Below, in pieces: positions 51,167-62,470 of a stretch of 64,000 bases of DNA. A program made the position numbers and the translations under genes. Origin of the DNA: Bacteroidota bacterium (GTDB lineage Bacteria > Bacteroidota > Bacteroidia > B-17B0 > Aurantibacillaceae); NCBI GenBank assembly GCA_016194985.1, contig JACQAK010000013.1, positions 101,999-165,998 of the forward strand. The letters are read 5' to 3'. A model generated the notes under the pieces. That model searched no databases and was not told the DNA's origin. It saw only the letters and a program-made list of their open reading frames with translations. Each line of letters begins with the position of its first letter. Position 1 is the first letter of the stretch.

Positions 51167-54100
51167 TTATTTGAATAAATTCAAATAGCCCTGCTGACTG
51201 TAATCTTTGCCATCCAAGCCGGTGCATTTTAAAATATAAAAATAAGTTCCCGAAGAATGATTTCCTCCATCCCAAAAATCATCAGCCGATTTTATAGTAT
51301 AGACTTTTGTCCCCCATCTGTTAAAAATATCACAAGTTAAATCTTTCATACCCGATGCAATAATTTTAAAATGATCATTGGATCCATCTCCATTAGGTGT
51401 AAAGACATTTGGAACAATCAATACTGAGTTTTCCAACACCGTAATTGTAGTAGTAGCCGACACACTACATACACTAAATGCATCGGTTGCCGTTAATGTT
51501 ACCACATAAACACCGGGCAAATTATATGTATGATCGGGATTTGACAACGTAGAAATATTATTATTTGAATCACCAAAATTCCATGAATATGCGGCTGCAC
51601 CCGTACTTTGATTTGTAAAATTAACAAGTAATGGTGCTGTACCTGATAATGGATTAGCTGTAAAAGCAGCGTTAATAGATAAAGACGTAACATTTGAAGT
51701 TGCCGTATTAACACATCCATTACTATTATCTTTCACCGTAATTACATAGTTACCTGCTGAACTTACTGTAACAGTACCTGTTGTACCGCCTGATACGATT
51801 GTCCCATTTAATGTTGTCCAGCTGTATGTTACATTAGTAGGAGAGGATACAGCTATTATATTAACCGTATTGGAGTTGCAAGGTATGATCGTATTACTTA
51901 CAGTAACAGTTGGCAAGGAATTATTTTGAGTAACTACTACTTGTATTGAAGATGAACAACTGGTTAATGTGTTGGTTACCGTACAAACAAAAGTTCCCGC
52001 CGAATTAAATGAGGCATTGGAAGAGGTTGAACCTGATAATGGTGCAGGGTTCCAGCTATACGTCAGATCGTTTGAAGGGGTAGCTGTTACTGTTGCTGAA
52101 CGTGTTGCATTGTTACAATCCAAGATTAAAGATGAGGATGAAATGCTCAGCAAAGAAGCCCCTGCATTTGGAAACACCTGTACTGTAGATTTAGATGTAC
52201 ATCCATTCGAAGGATCTGTAGCGGTTAATGTATAAATACCAACGGCACAAGCTGATGTTGTAAGTGTGGTTGCAGAACCGCATATACTTGCACCAGTCCA
52301 GTTTTCAGTAGCATTTGTTGGCGTTGCTACACTTCCTGCCAATGACACTGAATTCGACAAGCATGTTAATGTTTGGTTTGGCCCTGCACTTACACCTGTT
52401 GGAGCTACTGTATTTTGTACTACCACTGCTGTTGTTGAATAGGTACATCCATTAGTCGTATTTAGCACGGATAAAGTATATGTACCGCCTGATCCTGAAG
52501 CAGATGTATTTTGAGTATTCGTAGTTGCCAAAACACCTCCGATAGGGGCTGTCCATGTATAACTCATACCCGATAAAGAAGAATTTAATGTCACGCTCGT
52601 ATTTGTGCAGGTTAACATTCCGGCAGCGGTAGCCGTAGTTACGGGCACAATTGTATTACTGGTTACTACTACCTGAACAGGAACTGAACAGTTACTTATT
52701 GTATTTGTAATTGTGCAAATATATGTATTAGCATTTGTAAAGGTAGCAACGCTTCCGTCTGTTGAAACTGTTGCCGGAGGAGTGTTCCATACATAAGTAA
52801 CATCGGTATTAGGCGTACTTGTTACCGTTACTGAACCAACTGAATTATTACAGTCAAGTGCTATAGAGGTAGACGAAATTGTTCCGGTTGGAGCGCCTGC
52901 ATTTGGAAATATTTGAACCGTTGCATTCGCAGAACATCCGTTTGCCGGATCAGTTGCCGTTAGCGTATAAATTCCGGCTGCACAAACAGATGGGGTAAGT
53001 GTAGTAGCCGCCCCACATACATTAGCACCTGTCCAGTTAACCGAAGCATTTGTTGGGGAAGAAACACTTCCCGAAAGCGTTACTGAATTCGACGGACAGG
53101 TTAATGTTTGGCTGGAGCCTGCATTCACTCCTGTTGGAACAGGATTGATAGTAACCGAAGCAATTTGAGTATTAGTACATGTGCCAACACCACCCGTAAC
53201 TGTATAACTTGTTGGAGACACAGGAGAAACAGAAATTGTAGAAGTTGTAGCTCCGGTACTCCAGGTATAAGAAGAGGCTCCGCTGGCTGTTAATACCGTA
53301 GATGCTCCCGGACAAATGGCTGCCGACGTTACAGAAATGGTTGAAGCAGATCCCACGATGATATTTTTATACTCAACAGCCGTACAGCCTAAAGATGATG
53401 TAGCCTGTAAGATTGCTACATATGTACCTGTATTAGGGAATACAACAGTATGAGGGCCAACACCCGTAGCTGTTGTCACAGGGCTTCCTGTTGGGTTAAA
53501 ACTCCAGTCTAAACTACTATAATTTGTAGATGTTGAACCGTCAAAGGTTACGGATTCTCCGGCACAGATAGTCGTATCGGATGCAATGATATTTGGATCA
53601 GGTCCTAAAAACGTACCTGTGCCTCCCCATACAATATTAAATCCAGTGTTTCCATTTGCATTATTAATTAATATGGCATAGCTGGTTCCTGCCACCATAT
53701 TAATTTGCTGGCAATATGCATTTTCGCCCGGATCACAACCCGGATCTTCAGATATATCAGTATCAGTGGCGCTTAATCCTGTAGAACCTGTTGCATTTAA
53801 ACAAGCAGAAGTGTTACAACGTATAATGGTTCTTCCTCCGCAAGGGTTTGTTCCGGATAGTTGATATAGCACATAATCTATATCATTCGAAGGATCTAAA
53901 GGAGTTAAATCAAACAATAGAGTTCCTGATGTGCCACAAGTCCAGGTATACCAAACAGAATTACTTTCTGCATCTGTAAAAATATCACCTGTCATACAGG
54001 AATTTGTTTCGTTGGCTGGTTCGTTGGGATTTGACCCACCGCCTGACAAAGTACTAACACTCAAAGGATTTTTACTGCATAATTTACCGGCTCCACCACA

Positions 54101-54560
54101 ATCTGCGCTAGCCGGTGGCGGTGGCGTGTAGTTATTAACGCATAGCTCAAAAGTTCCAACATTTGCAGCTGTACTACTTATTCTAATAAGATATGTCTGC
54201 CCCAAAACCAAACCGCCTACATATAACTGATTATACCCGCTACCTGCTGTACCATTACTACAGCCTAATTGATTTATCAATCGTTCCTCCAAAACCACTT
54301 CCATTAGTAGAGATCAAAACACTTGTTCCCGTAGCTGTAAATGAAAACCAAACATCAGATGTTGAAGCTCCGGTCCAGCAGGAAGCTACACCAAATCCAC
54401 TGGCTGTAGAGCCGGCATTAGTGTAAATAGCCGCGTTCGAACAATAATTAGTAACATTAGTCAATGTTAATGCAGAAGAACAATCGTCTCCTTGCGATAA
54501 AGCAACATTAACAAAACACAAATTGACAAGCAATAGACAGAAAGAGTAGATTTTTTTCAT
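51167..54560 (-). pseudogene. Third T9SS type B adhesin-like protein, N-terminus separated by frameshift/deletion (ORFs 54258..54560 and 51167..54304)
   Basis: 54258..54560 carries signal peptide and ..DVWFSFTATGTSVLISTNGSGFGGTIDKS; 51167..54304 resumes NQLGCSNGTAGSGYNQLYVGGLVLGQTYLIRISS.. in another frame and ends LIVPNVFTPNGDGSNDHFKII..YLNLFK. Confidence 0.8.
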
Positions 54561-54717
54561 AGTTCACCATATTTGGAAGTGACAATGTATAAAAAAAAAT
54601 TAAGCAAAACGGAAAACCAATTTTTTTTCAGAAATAGAAAAATCATTCCCGGGGTCTAAAAAATTTAGTTTAACAAATAGTTCCAATTTTTTAATACTTT
54701 TAATGTTTTTATAACCC

Positions 54718-55680
54718 TTGATTTTATCCAGAAAAAATACCATTTTTTTAAGCAAATTACTGATTGGTGTCATTAGTTTTTGGATCATTTATTCACGTCT
54801 TAGTCAAATTCCTCAATTAAAAGAGCAATGCCTATTTTGGTTAAACGAACCTCATATGTATGTTGTGTTATTGATCGTATTATGTTTAATGCCTGTAAAT
54901 TGGGGGATCGAAAGTTATAAATGGAACATGATTACTCAACAGGTAGAACAGGTATCTTATGTTACTGCTTTAAAATCCGTTTTTTCAGGTGTGTGTGTAG
55001 GAAATATAGCTCCCGGCAGGGCCATGGAATTTTTAGCCAAAATTATTTTTTTTAAGCCCGAGAACAGGCCAACTATTACCATACTCCATTTTATAAATGG
55101 CATGTTTCAAATGCTGATCACGGTGGTAGTAGGTATCATCTCTATTGCGTTTAAACTTAATCAAAGCAACCAATCTTCCAATTTTATTTATGTTGTTTTA
55201 GCAGGAGGTTTTTGTCTTATTCTGTTTTTCTGCTGGGCTATTTTAAATGTATCATTTATTCAAAAAAAATTAAGATTCATTAAATGGTTCAAAAAAATAG
55301 ATGATGCGGGACATATTCAATTTTCAAAAACACTCCTTCTGAAATTAGTCTCTTTTTCCATCATCCGTTACGTTGTGTTTACATCTCAATTTTATTTAAT
55401 CTATCAGTCATTATCACCACAGCATCATGCTGCACAAACCTTTATGAGCATAGCCGCTTATTTTATGCTTACCAGTCTTATTCCCATGATCAGTATTATA
55501 GAACCAGCCATTAGAGCCGCCATTGCTTTGTTTGTATTTAATAATGCCGACGATAATACAGTAACGGTGGTTTTGGCGTCTACCTTTGTTTGGATCATCA
55601 ATGTAGTTGTACCAAGTGCGGTTGGCTATATGATCATTTTAAGAGAAAAAATAGATTTCAGATCTGCAGGTGCTAATTGA
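54718..55680 (+). CDS. Lysylphosphatidylglycerol synthase TM/flippase-like membrane protein
   Basis: 320 aa polytopic; VFSGVCVGNIAPGRAMEFLAKIIFFK; family-like topology. Confidence 0.75.
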   Translation: MILSRKNTIFLSKLLIGVISFWIIYSRLSQIPQLKEQCLFWLNEPHMYVVLLIVLCLMPVNWGIESYKWNMITQQVEQVSYVTALKSVFSGVCVGNIAPGRAMEFLAKIIFFKPENRPTITILHFINGMFQMLITVVVGIISIAFKLNQSNQSSNFIYVVLAGGFCLILFFCWAILNVSFIQKKLRFIKWFKKIDDAGHIQFSKTLLLKLVSFSIIRYVVFTSQFYLIYQSLSPQHHAAQTFMSIAAYFMLTSLIPMISIIEPAIRAAIALFVFNNADDNTVTVVLASTFVWIINVVVPSAVGYMIILREKIDFRSAGAN

Positions 55681-56800
55681 ACTATACATATTTGCTTTTA
55701 TTATAGTAGCGTACGGAACGTTTACAACACTGGCCGTTATCGGATTTAACAGATTAAATCGTGCTATTAAACCAACGCCATTTGCCGATACTCCATTTAT
55801 CTCTATCGTTATTTCTGCCCGAAATGAAGCCGACACTATTGAACTTTGTCTCAGGCAAATTATAAAGCAGGAGTTTCCTAAAACCGGTTTCGAAGTGATT
55901 CTGGTTGATGATGACTCAAAAGATAGCACCTACGACATTGCATTTCAAACATTAAAAGATTCAGGCTTATCCTATCAACTCATTCAACAAACAGAACATC
56001 ATGGAAAAAAACAAAATCTGGCGTTGGCTATCCAAAAATCAAGAGGCTCTGTGATTATAACCTCCGACGCTGATATTGTGTATCGTTCTGTCAACTGGCT
56101 TTCTACCATTTCTGATTATTTCAAAGTGTATGCTCCCAATTTGCTAATTATGCCTATCGACTTTGAAAGCCGTTCAGGTTTTTTAGAAACGTTTCAAATA
56201 GTAGAAAACATAGCCCTTACCGGAATTACGGCAGGTTATAGTGGATTACAAAAACCCTTTATGTGCAATGGTGCTAACCTGGCCTTTAAAAAAACAGCGT
56301 ACGAACATGTAAATGGCTATGAATCACATCTTCACATCACATCCGGTGAAGACGTTTTTTTACTGGAAGATCTAAAAAAGCTAAATCCTGCAGCCATTCA
56401 TTATGGTGCTATGAGGGATTTGATAATTAAAACAAGGTCTCAAACCACATTCAAATCATTATTTAATCAAAGGGTAAGATGGGCCTATAAAGCAAAATAC
56501 AATACCAATAAGCTCAATTTATTTGCAGGATTTATTGTTATGGCTGCCAATATTTTATTTTTGGCTTTATTAGTCGCAATCCTCAAAAAATCAGTCATTA
56601 TACCTTATTTATCGATTTTTGCACTTGCAAAGTGTGTTTTTGATTTTTTGTTGCTATTTTTAGCTTCAGATTTTTTAGGGCGCGCTAAATTTATTGTGTG
56701 GCTTATCCCTTTTGAATGTGTATATTGGTTATATGCATTTTTAGTGGGAACTGCCTCTTTATTTTTTAAGCCTTACTGGAAAGAAAAAAAAATTAACTAA
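55670..56800 (+). CDS. Glycosyltransferase family 2
   Basis: PFISIVISARNEADTIELCLRQI; VDDDSKDST; ITSDADIVYR; NQRVRWAYKAK. Confidence 0.92.
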   Translation: MLIELYIFAFIIVAYGTFTTLAVIGFNRLNRAIKPTPFADTPFISIVISARNEADTIELCLRQIIKQEFPKTGFEVILVDDDSKDSTYDIAFQTLKDSGLSYQLIQQTEHHGKKQNLALAIQKSRGSVIITSDADIVYRSVNWLSTISDYFKVYAPNLLIMPIDFESRSGFLETFQIVENIALTGITAGYSGLQKPFMCNGANLAFKKTAYEHVNGYESHLHITSGEDVFLLEDLKKLNPAAIHYGAMRDLIIKTRSQTTFKSLFNQRVRWAYKAKYNTNKLNLFAGFIVMAANILFLALLVAILKKSVIIPYLSIFALAKCVFDFLLLFLASDFLGRAKFIVWLIPFECVYWLYAFLVGTASLFFKPYWKEKKIN

Positions 56801-58060
56801 TTGCTATTTAAAAAACAACATAACGACTATATTTCAGAATCTCTTTCTGTGCAAACATGGCGACGTTTTAAAAGAAACAAGCTGGCTATGTTTGGGTTAT
56901 GCTTAATTGTTATTGCAACTACTATTTCAATTTTAGGTTTTTTAATCACTCCTGATTCGTCGCCTTACGCCAATGACCAAAAGCCTGAATTACATATCAA
57001 AAAACCCGGATTTAACGCGCATATGTTATTAGCCAGAAAAAATGAGCTGTCTCATAAAGCAGGCTGGTTTAATAAAATGATCTTTGGTGAAATAAGTGAT
57101 TACACATACATTCCGGCATATTCATATTCTTTTAAAGGATTTGACATTGTAATTGAAGAGTATACCGGTAACGAACCTAATAATGGAAATAAAGTAGCTT
57201 ATAATTTAGCCGACGTTGTATACGACGTGAACAATAACTATCCTATTAAAAATGACAGCGTCACCAATCAAATTGAATTTTATCAATTAAGCACCGGAGA
57301 GAAATTAAAATTAAGCGCTACTGAATTACAAAAATCCGTTACAGAAAATAATATCAAAGACCGACGTTATATTTTAGGGACAGACCTAGCCGGCCGCGAT
57401 CTTTTAAGCCGTTTAATGATAGGCACGCGTATCTCTTTATCCGTTGGTTTTATCTCTGTTATTATTTCCATTGTGATTGGTATTTTATTAGGCGCTATGG
57501 CCGGATACTTTAGAGGTTGGCTGGACGATGTGATCATGTGGTTGATTAATGTTGTATGGTCTATTCCAACATTATTATTGGTTATTGCTATCACTTTGGT
57601 GTTAGGAAAAGGAATTTTACAGGTGTTTATCGCTGTAGGATTAACCATGTGGGTAGATGTGGCGCGTTTGATCCGTGGTCAAATATTAAGTATTCGTGAA
57701 AAAGAATTTGTAGAAGCCGGCCGGGCTTTAGGATTTAAAAATATGCGCATTATTTTGCGTCATATTTTACCAAATGTAATGGGTCCTGTTATTGTTATTG
57801 CAGCCTCCAATTTTGCAGCGGCTATTTTAACAGAAGCCGGACTTAGCTTTTTAGGAATTGGTGCTCAACCTCCTACGCCATCATGGGGAGAAATGATCAA
57901 TGCGCATAGAGGCTATGTATTGGTAGACGCAGCCTATCTTGCGTTTGTACCCGGTTTGGCTATTATGGTATTGGTATTGGCATTTATGTTGGTAGGAAAC
58001 GGATTAAGAGATGCATTAGATTCCAAATCTTTGGACAGTAAGCCATTGATGGGGCATTAA
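56801..58060 (+). CDS. ABC transporter permease (OppC/DppC type)
   Basis: YILGTDLAGRDLLSRLMIGTRISLSVGF; EAGRALGFKNMRIILRHILPNVMGPVIV; EAGLSFLGIGAQPPTPSWGEMI. Confidence 0.95.
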   Translation: MLFKKQHNDYISESLSVQTWRRFKRNKLAMFGLCLIVIATTISILGFLITPDSSPYANDQKPELHIKKPGFNAHMLLARKNELSHKAGWFNKMIFGEISDYTYIPAYSYSFKGFDIVIEEYTGNEPNNGNKVAYNLADVVYDVNNNYPIKNDSVTNQIEFYQLSTGEKLKLSATELQKSVTENNIKDRRYILGTDLAGRDLLSRLMIGTRISLSVGFISVIISIVIGILLGAMAGYFRGWLDDVIMWLINVVWSIPTLLLVIAITLVLGKGILQVFIAVGLTMWVDVARLIRGQILSIREKEFVEAGRALGFKNMRIILRHILPNVMGPVIVIAASNFAAAILTEAGLSFLGIGAQPPTPSWGEMINAHRGYVLVDAAYLAFVPGLAIMVLVLAFMLVGNGLRDALDSKSLDSKPLMGH

Positions 58061-58157
58061 GAATGATTCGTCATGTTAAAAAAGCATTTTGACGGCTATT
58101 TCTGAAATTAATTATTACTTTTACCAGCTTAAAATTAGCAGATAAAAAAGCATTTTT

Positions 58158-60197
58158 ATGAAAAAACTCATTACTCTTATCTTTATATGTTTAGTAACTA
58201 TTGGCTCTGGCCAGGTAAGCAAGTATTTGAGAAAAGGTTCCAAAGCACTTGAAAAAAACAAACTGGAATCTGCCAGAATCAATTATCAAAAAGCATACGA
58301 CCTTGATAAAACAGCTTACGAAACAAATGCCAGTATGGGTTATTTACTGGCAGAGTTTTATTACAAATATGAAGAAGCCTTACCGTATTTAGAAATTGCC
58401 TATAGCAAAACACCCACGGATACCGTTGCCGATTTGCTGGGTGCACTGGCAAAATGCTATCAATACGTGGGGGAATTTAAAAAAGCATATTCCCTGTTTG
58501 ATAATTTAATTGTAAGAGCCACATTGGATAAAGAACAAGACAAAGCCTACATCATTGATTTGAAAAAGCGCAAAGAAGATTGCTTGTTTGCGGAAAAAAA
58601 CAAAGAGTTAGTTTATGATAAAAATATTTACGTTGGAAACGTAGGTCCAAAAGTAAATACTGATATGCCGGAATATGTACCTGTCATTACCCCAAATAAC
58701 GAATTACTATTTACATCTCGCAGAAAAGATTTCGAGAAAGAAAAAACAAGTAAAATAGATGACAAGTATTTCGAAAATATTTACATCAGTAAAATAGATA
58801 ACAACGGTAAACCACAAACCGCCAAAGTATATACCATACCAAAAGAAATTTTAAAAACAAATCCAAGGAAAAGTCATTTATCCATCATTTCAGCTTCTAC
58901 AGACGGCAATACCATGTTTGTGTTTCAGAAAAATAAAATCCACGAAATTAAAACAGAGGGCAATACAAAAACAGTAAAAGCTTTATCTAAAAATGTGAAT
59001 ATCGATTTTTATCAAAACCATGCCACTATCAGCAAGGATGGGAATACGCTTTTATTTACAAGTGAAGATGACAGAGGAAAAGGTGGGCTTGATATTTATA
59101 AATCTGTAAAAGGCAGTGATGGTGAATGGGGTGTTCCTGAAAATCTAGGATCCACAATAAATACAGAATACGACGAAGATTCTCCTTACTTATCTGATGA
59201 CGGAAAAACATTATACTTTTCATCAAAAGGACACGAAGGCTTTGGAAATTATGATATTTATAAAAGCACATACAGTAATGGTTCTTGGTCTCAACCACAA
59301 AATTTAGCACACCCTATTAACTCTCCGGGCAATGATATTTTTATGATCGAATCCGATCATTTCAATAACGGATATTTATCATCTCACCGACAAGGCGGCA
59401 AAGGTGATATGGATATATACAAAATTACGTATCTCGATAAATTCAAAAAAGAATGTTCGGAGAAAAAAAGTGCTTTGGTTTCTATTAATTCCAAAATAAC
59501 CGATAAAGAAACATTTGCTGTTAATTTCGAAAGTTCTATTCCTTCCAACTTAAACGTGATTGCTTATCAATGGACCTTTAATCAAACCAAATTACCAAAT
59601 GACGCTTCTCAAATTACTCATACCATCTCTTTAACGTCTCCCGGTGATTCTGTATTTGTAAAAGTGATCGCCGGTTGTGATACCTGTATCGAACCTGTTG
59701 TGCTTTGTAACAATCTTATTTACAAAGTACCTGCAGATATGATTGCGGTTACACCCGTTGAAGAAGCTGGTAAAAATCCTTACGATGATAAATTGATTTT
59801 ACCATATTTAAATAAATCAAAACTGGATGCTTTAGGATTAAATATGACGCCTATTTATTTTAATTTGAATAAATCCAACATCAGAGAAGATGCTGTTGCT
59901 ATTTTGAAAAATAACATTGATATATTATCCAAACATCCTGAATTATCCATATTAATCTATGGTTTTGCGGATAGCAGAGGCTCGGAAGCCTATAACCTGC
60001 CTTTATCTAAAAAACGTGCGCAGCATGTGAAAGAGTATTTGGTATCTAAAGGATTGAAAGTAAAACAAATTGAACAAGTGTCTGGCAAAGGCGAAGCTTT
60101 TATTTTAAACAAATGCACAGAGGGTGTAAGTTGTGAAGATGCTGAACATGAAGTAAACCGTAGAGTAGAGTTTATTATTTTTGAAAATAAAAAATAA
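58158..60197 (+). CDS. TPR-PD40-OmpA family protein (PorE-like)
   Basis: Signal peptide, TPR-like N-term, DEDSPYLSDDGKTLYFSSKGHEGFGNYDIYKS PD40 repeats, C-term OmpA IYGFADSRGSEAYNLPLSKKRAQHVKEYL..NRRVEFII. Confidence 0.9.
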   Translation: MKKLITLIFICLVTIGSGQVSKYLRKGSKALEKNKLESARINYQKAYDLDKTAYETNASMGYLLAEFYYKYEEALPYLEIAYSKTPTDTVADLLGALAKCYQYVGEFKKAYSLFDNLIVRATLDKEQDKAYIIDLKKRKEDCLFAEKNKELVYDKNIYVGNVGPKVNTDMPEYVPVITPNNELLFTSRRKDFEKEKTSKIDDKYFENIYISKIDNNGKPQTAKVYTIPKEILKTNPRKSHLSIISASTDGNTMFVFQKNKIHEIKTEGNTKTVKALSKNVNIDFYQNHATISKDGNTLLFTSEDDRGKGGLDIYKSVKGSDGEWGVPENLGSTINTEYDEDSPYLSDDGKTLYFSSKGHEGFGNYDIYKSTYSNGSWSQPQNLAHPINSPGNDIFMIESDHFNNGYLSSHRQGGKGDMDIYKITYLDKFKKECSEKKSALVSINSKITDKETFAVNFESSIPSNLNVIAYQWTFNQTKLPNDASQITHTISLTSPGDSVFVKVIAGCDTCIEPVVLCNNLIYKVPADMIAVTPVEEAGKNPYDDKLILPYLNKSKLDALGLNMTPIYFNLNKSNIREDAVAILKNNIDILSKHPELSILIYGFADSRGSEAYNLPLSKKRAQHVKEYLVSKGLKVKQIEQVSGKGEAFILNKCTEGVSCEDAEHEVNRRVEFIIFENKK

Positions 60198-60247
60198 CTC
60201 ATTTTATGAGAATAATGTAAACTTGTTTTAATCGTTTTTTATTATTT

Positions 60248-60350
60248 TTTTGGGCGTATCCCTTCGGGTCGGGCTTTCGGCACTCGCTTTTTCATTTGTC
60301 CTTCGGAGCAAATAAAAAGAGCTCAAGCAAAGCCTCAATCCCTTACGCAA
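60248..60350. repeat. Truncated copy of the 34800-35023 dispersed repeat
   Basis: TTTGGGCGTATCCCTTCGGGTCGGGCTTTCGGCACTCGCTTTTTCATTTG..AAATAAAAAGAGCTCAAGCAAAGCCTCAATCCCTTACGCA. Confidence 0.82.
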
Positions 60351-60382
60351 ATTTTACAATAATATTAAACTAATAAAATCAT

Positions 60383-61162
60383 TTATTTAAACCCTTCAAA
60401 GGCACCCAATCCAAACAAAGAAAAATCGTATTTAATAGGATCTTTTTTATCGAAGCTTCTTAATACAGAGGTAATTTCTTCTACTGCCTGCCAGTCGTTT
60501 TGAGTGCGCTGTAATAAGCCCAGTTTCCGACTTACATTTCCGGTATGCAAATCTAAAGGCAGGCACAATTGATGAGGTTTTATATTGTTCCAGATTCCGA
60601 AATCAACACCGTGTTTATCTTTCCGAACCATCCATCTCAAAAACATGCAAAGCCGTTTGGCGCTTGATTTTGCTGCCGGATTAGAGATATGCTTTTCACT
60701 TCTGGTTTGATGTGCCGTTTTTAAAAACAGTGTTCTAAAATTAGTAATAGCATCTTTGACATCTGTTTCGTTTCCCGAAAGCTTATCAGAAAATGCGGCT
60801 TCCAAACCTCCTTGCTTGAGATAAATATACTTCAAAGAGTTCAAAAAGAAAATGCAATCCGTGGCATTGAATGTACGGTGAACAAAGTCTTCAAAGCGAA
60901 CCGCATCCTTTTTCGTAAAATTCAAAATAAAATCGTGCGGTTCATTATTCATTAACCTCATCCATTTATGGCCGTTGTTGATAATAGAAGTCCGTTGGCC
61001 CCATGCAATAGTTGCCACCAACAATGCAGCAATTTCTATATCTTCTTTTTTGGTAAATTGATGCGGAATGGAAATAGGGTCTGTTTCTATAAAGGCGGAA
61101 TTATTGAAGCGGAGATATTTTTCATCCAGGAGTTCTTTTACTTCTGCAAAATGTGACGCCAT
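60383..61162 (-). CDS. TIGR02757 (DUF2400) family protein
   Basis: LDEKYLRFNNSAFIETDPISIPHQFTKKEDIEIAALLVATIAWGQRTSIINN; KRLCMFLRWMVRKDKHGVDFGIW. Confidence 0.92.
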   Translation of the reverse strand: MASHFAEVKELLDEKYLRFNNSAFIETDPISIPHQFTKKEDIEIAALLVATIAWGQRTSIINNGHKWMRLMNNEPHDFILNFTKKDAVRFEDFVHRTFNATDCIFFLNSLKYIYLKQGGLEAAFSDKLSGNETDVKDAITNFRTLFLKTAHQTRSEKHISNPAAKSSAKRLCMFLRWMVRKDKHGVDFGIWNNIKPHQLCLPLDLHTGNVSRKLGLLQRTQNDWQAVEEITSVLRSFDKKDPIKYDFSLFGLGAFEGFK

Positions 61163-62424
61163 TATTCCAACTCTTTTAAATCAAGTTTTTTCAATTGAGG
61201 GTTCAGTTTATTAACACCCAATACAACACCAATGGTCATAATTCCACCAAACACGATAGAAGGAACCAATCCCATTAATCGTGCAGCAGCTCCCGACTCG
61301 AAAGCACCGATCTCATTACTGGAGCCAACAAAAATACTGTTTACTGCAGATACACGACCTCTCATATTATCCGGTGTCATTAATTGCAGAATAGTATGTC
61401 TTACCACAACACTCACATTATCAAAAGCACCCGTCAGCAATAACATGGCAAAAGCCATCCAATAATTAGTACATAAAGCAAATAAAATAGTACACACTCC
61501 AAACGCAGCTACGGTCCATAACAGATCAAATCCTGCTCGTTTACCGGGTTGCTTAAATGCCAACACGAAGGATGTTAATACCGCGCCTATAGCGGGTGCT
61601 GTTCTTAATAAACCATAGGCTTCGGGTCCCAGATGCAAAATTTTATCGGTATACGCCGGAATAATGGCTACTGCACCCCCAAACAATACCGCAAACATAT
61701 CCAGCGACAAAGCACTGAAAATCATGTTATTATTAAATACAAATTTCAATCCCGAGCTTAAGCTTTGCAACAGGGTTTCATCTTTTGTTTTTTCAGGAAT
61801 CGGTTTTGATTTTATTACCAGATAAGAAACAACACATCCCAAGAACAATAAACAGTTAACAGCGTAGCACCAATCTGCATGCCTGGCATCATGGTAACCA
61901 TATATTAATCCGGCCAAAACCGGCCCTAAGATGGCCGCCGTGTGCCATACCGTTGTGTTCCATGTAGTAGCCTGAGTATATTGACTTCGATCTACCAACT
62001 GACTCATAAAGGGCTGTGTAGCGGCTGCCAAAAAGGCTCTGATGATCCCAAAAATGAATACTACAGAAAATAAAGCCGATGCACCCAGCAATTTCAGTGA
62101 CGGGAAATACTCGCTACTGAAGGCCCATAAAAACATTGAACCTAATAACAATGCCAAGCAACCAACTATCAGGATCCTTCGTCGGCTCATCACATCAGCA
62201 ATATGCCCTGAAAAGAAGGATGTAATGATAAAAGGGATCACCTCTGACAACCCAATCAACCCTAAGGTAAGCTCATTACGGGAGTGCTCATAATAGATCT
62301 GTAAATAAATGGTACTCATTTGCATTTGAATAGCCAGCGTGACGAAGAATCTGGCGTATATAAACCATTTAAACTCTTTATGTTTAAATATCTGTAGTGA
62401 GGAAGAAAAAGACATGCTGTACAA
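61162..62424 (-). CDS. MFS transporter
   Basis: 12-TM pattern; SGHIADVMSRRRILIVG; MRGRVSAVNSIFVGSSNEIGAFESG. Confidence 0.92.
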   Translation of the reverse strand: MYSMSFSSSLQIFKHKEFKWFIYARFFVTLAIQMQMSTIYLQIYYEHSRNELTLGLIGLSEVIPFIITSFFSGHIADVMSRRRILIVGCLALLLGSMFLWAFSSEYFPSLKLLGASALFSVVFIFGIIRAFLAAATQPFMSQLVDRSQYTQATTWNTTVWHTAAILGPVLAGLIYGYHDARHADWCYAVNCLLFLGCVVSYLVIKSKPIPEKTKDETLLQSLSSGLKFVFNNNMIFSALSLDMFAVLFGGAVAIIPAYTDKILHLGPEAYGLLRTAPAIGAVLTSFVLAFKQPGKRAGFDLLWTVAAFGVCTILFALCTNYWMAFAMLLLTGAFDNVSVVVRHTILQLMTPDNMRGRVSAVNSIFVGSSNEIGAFESGAAARLMGLVPSIVFGGIMTIGVVLGVNKLNPQLKKLDLKELE

Positions 62425-62470
62425 AAGTATTATTTTAAATTTTATTAAAAAGCATTAATTTTAAAACATA

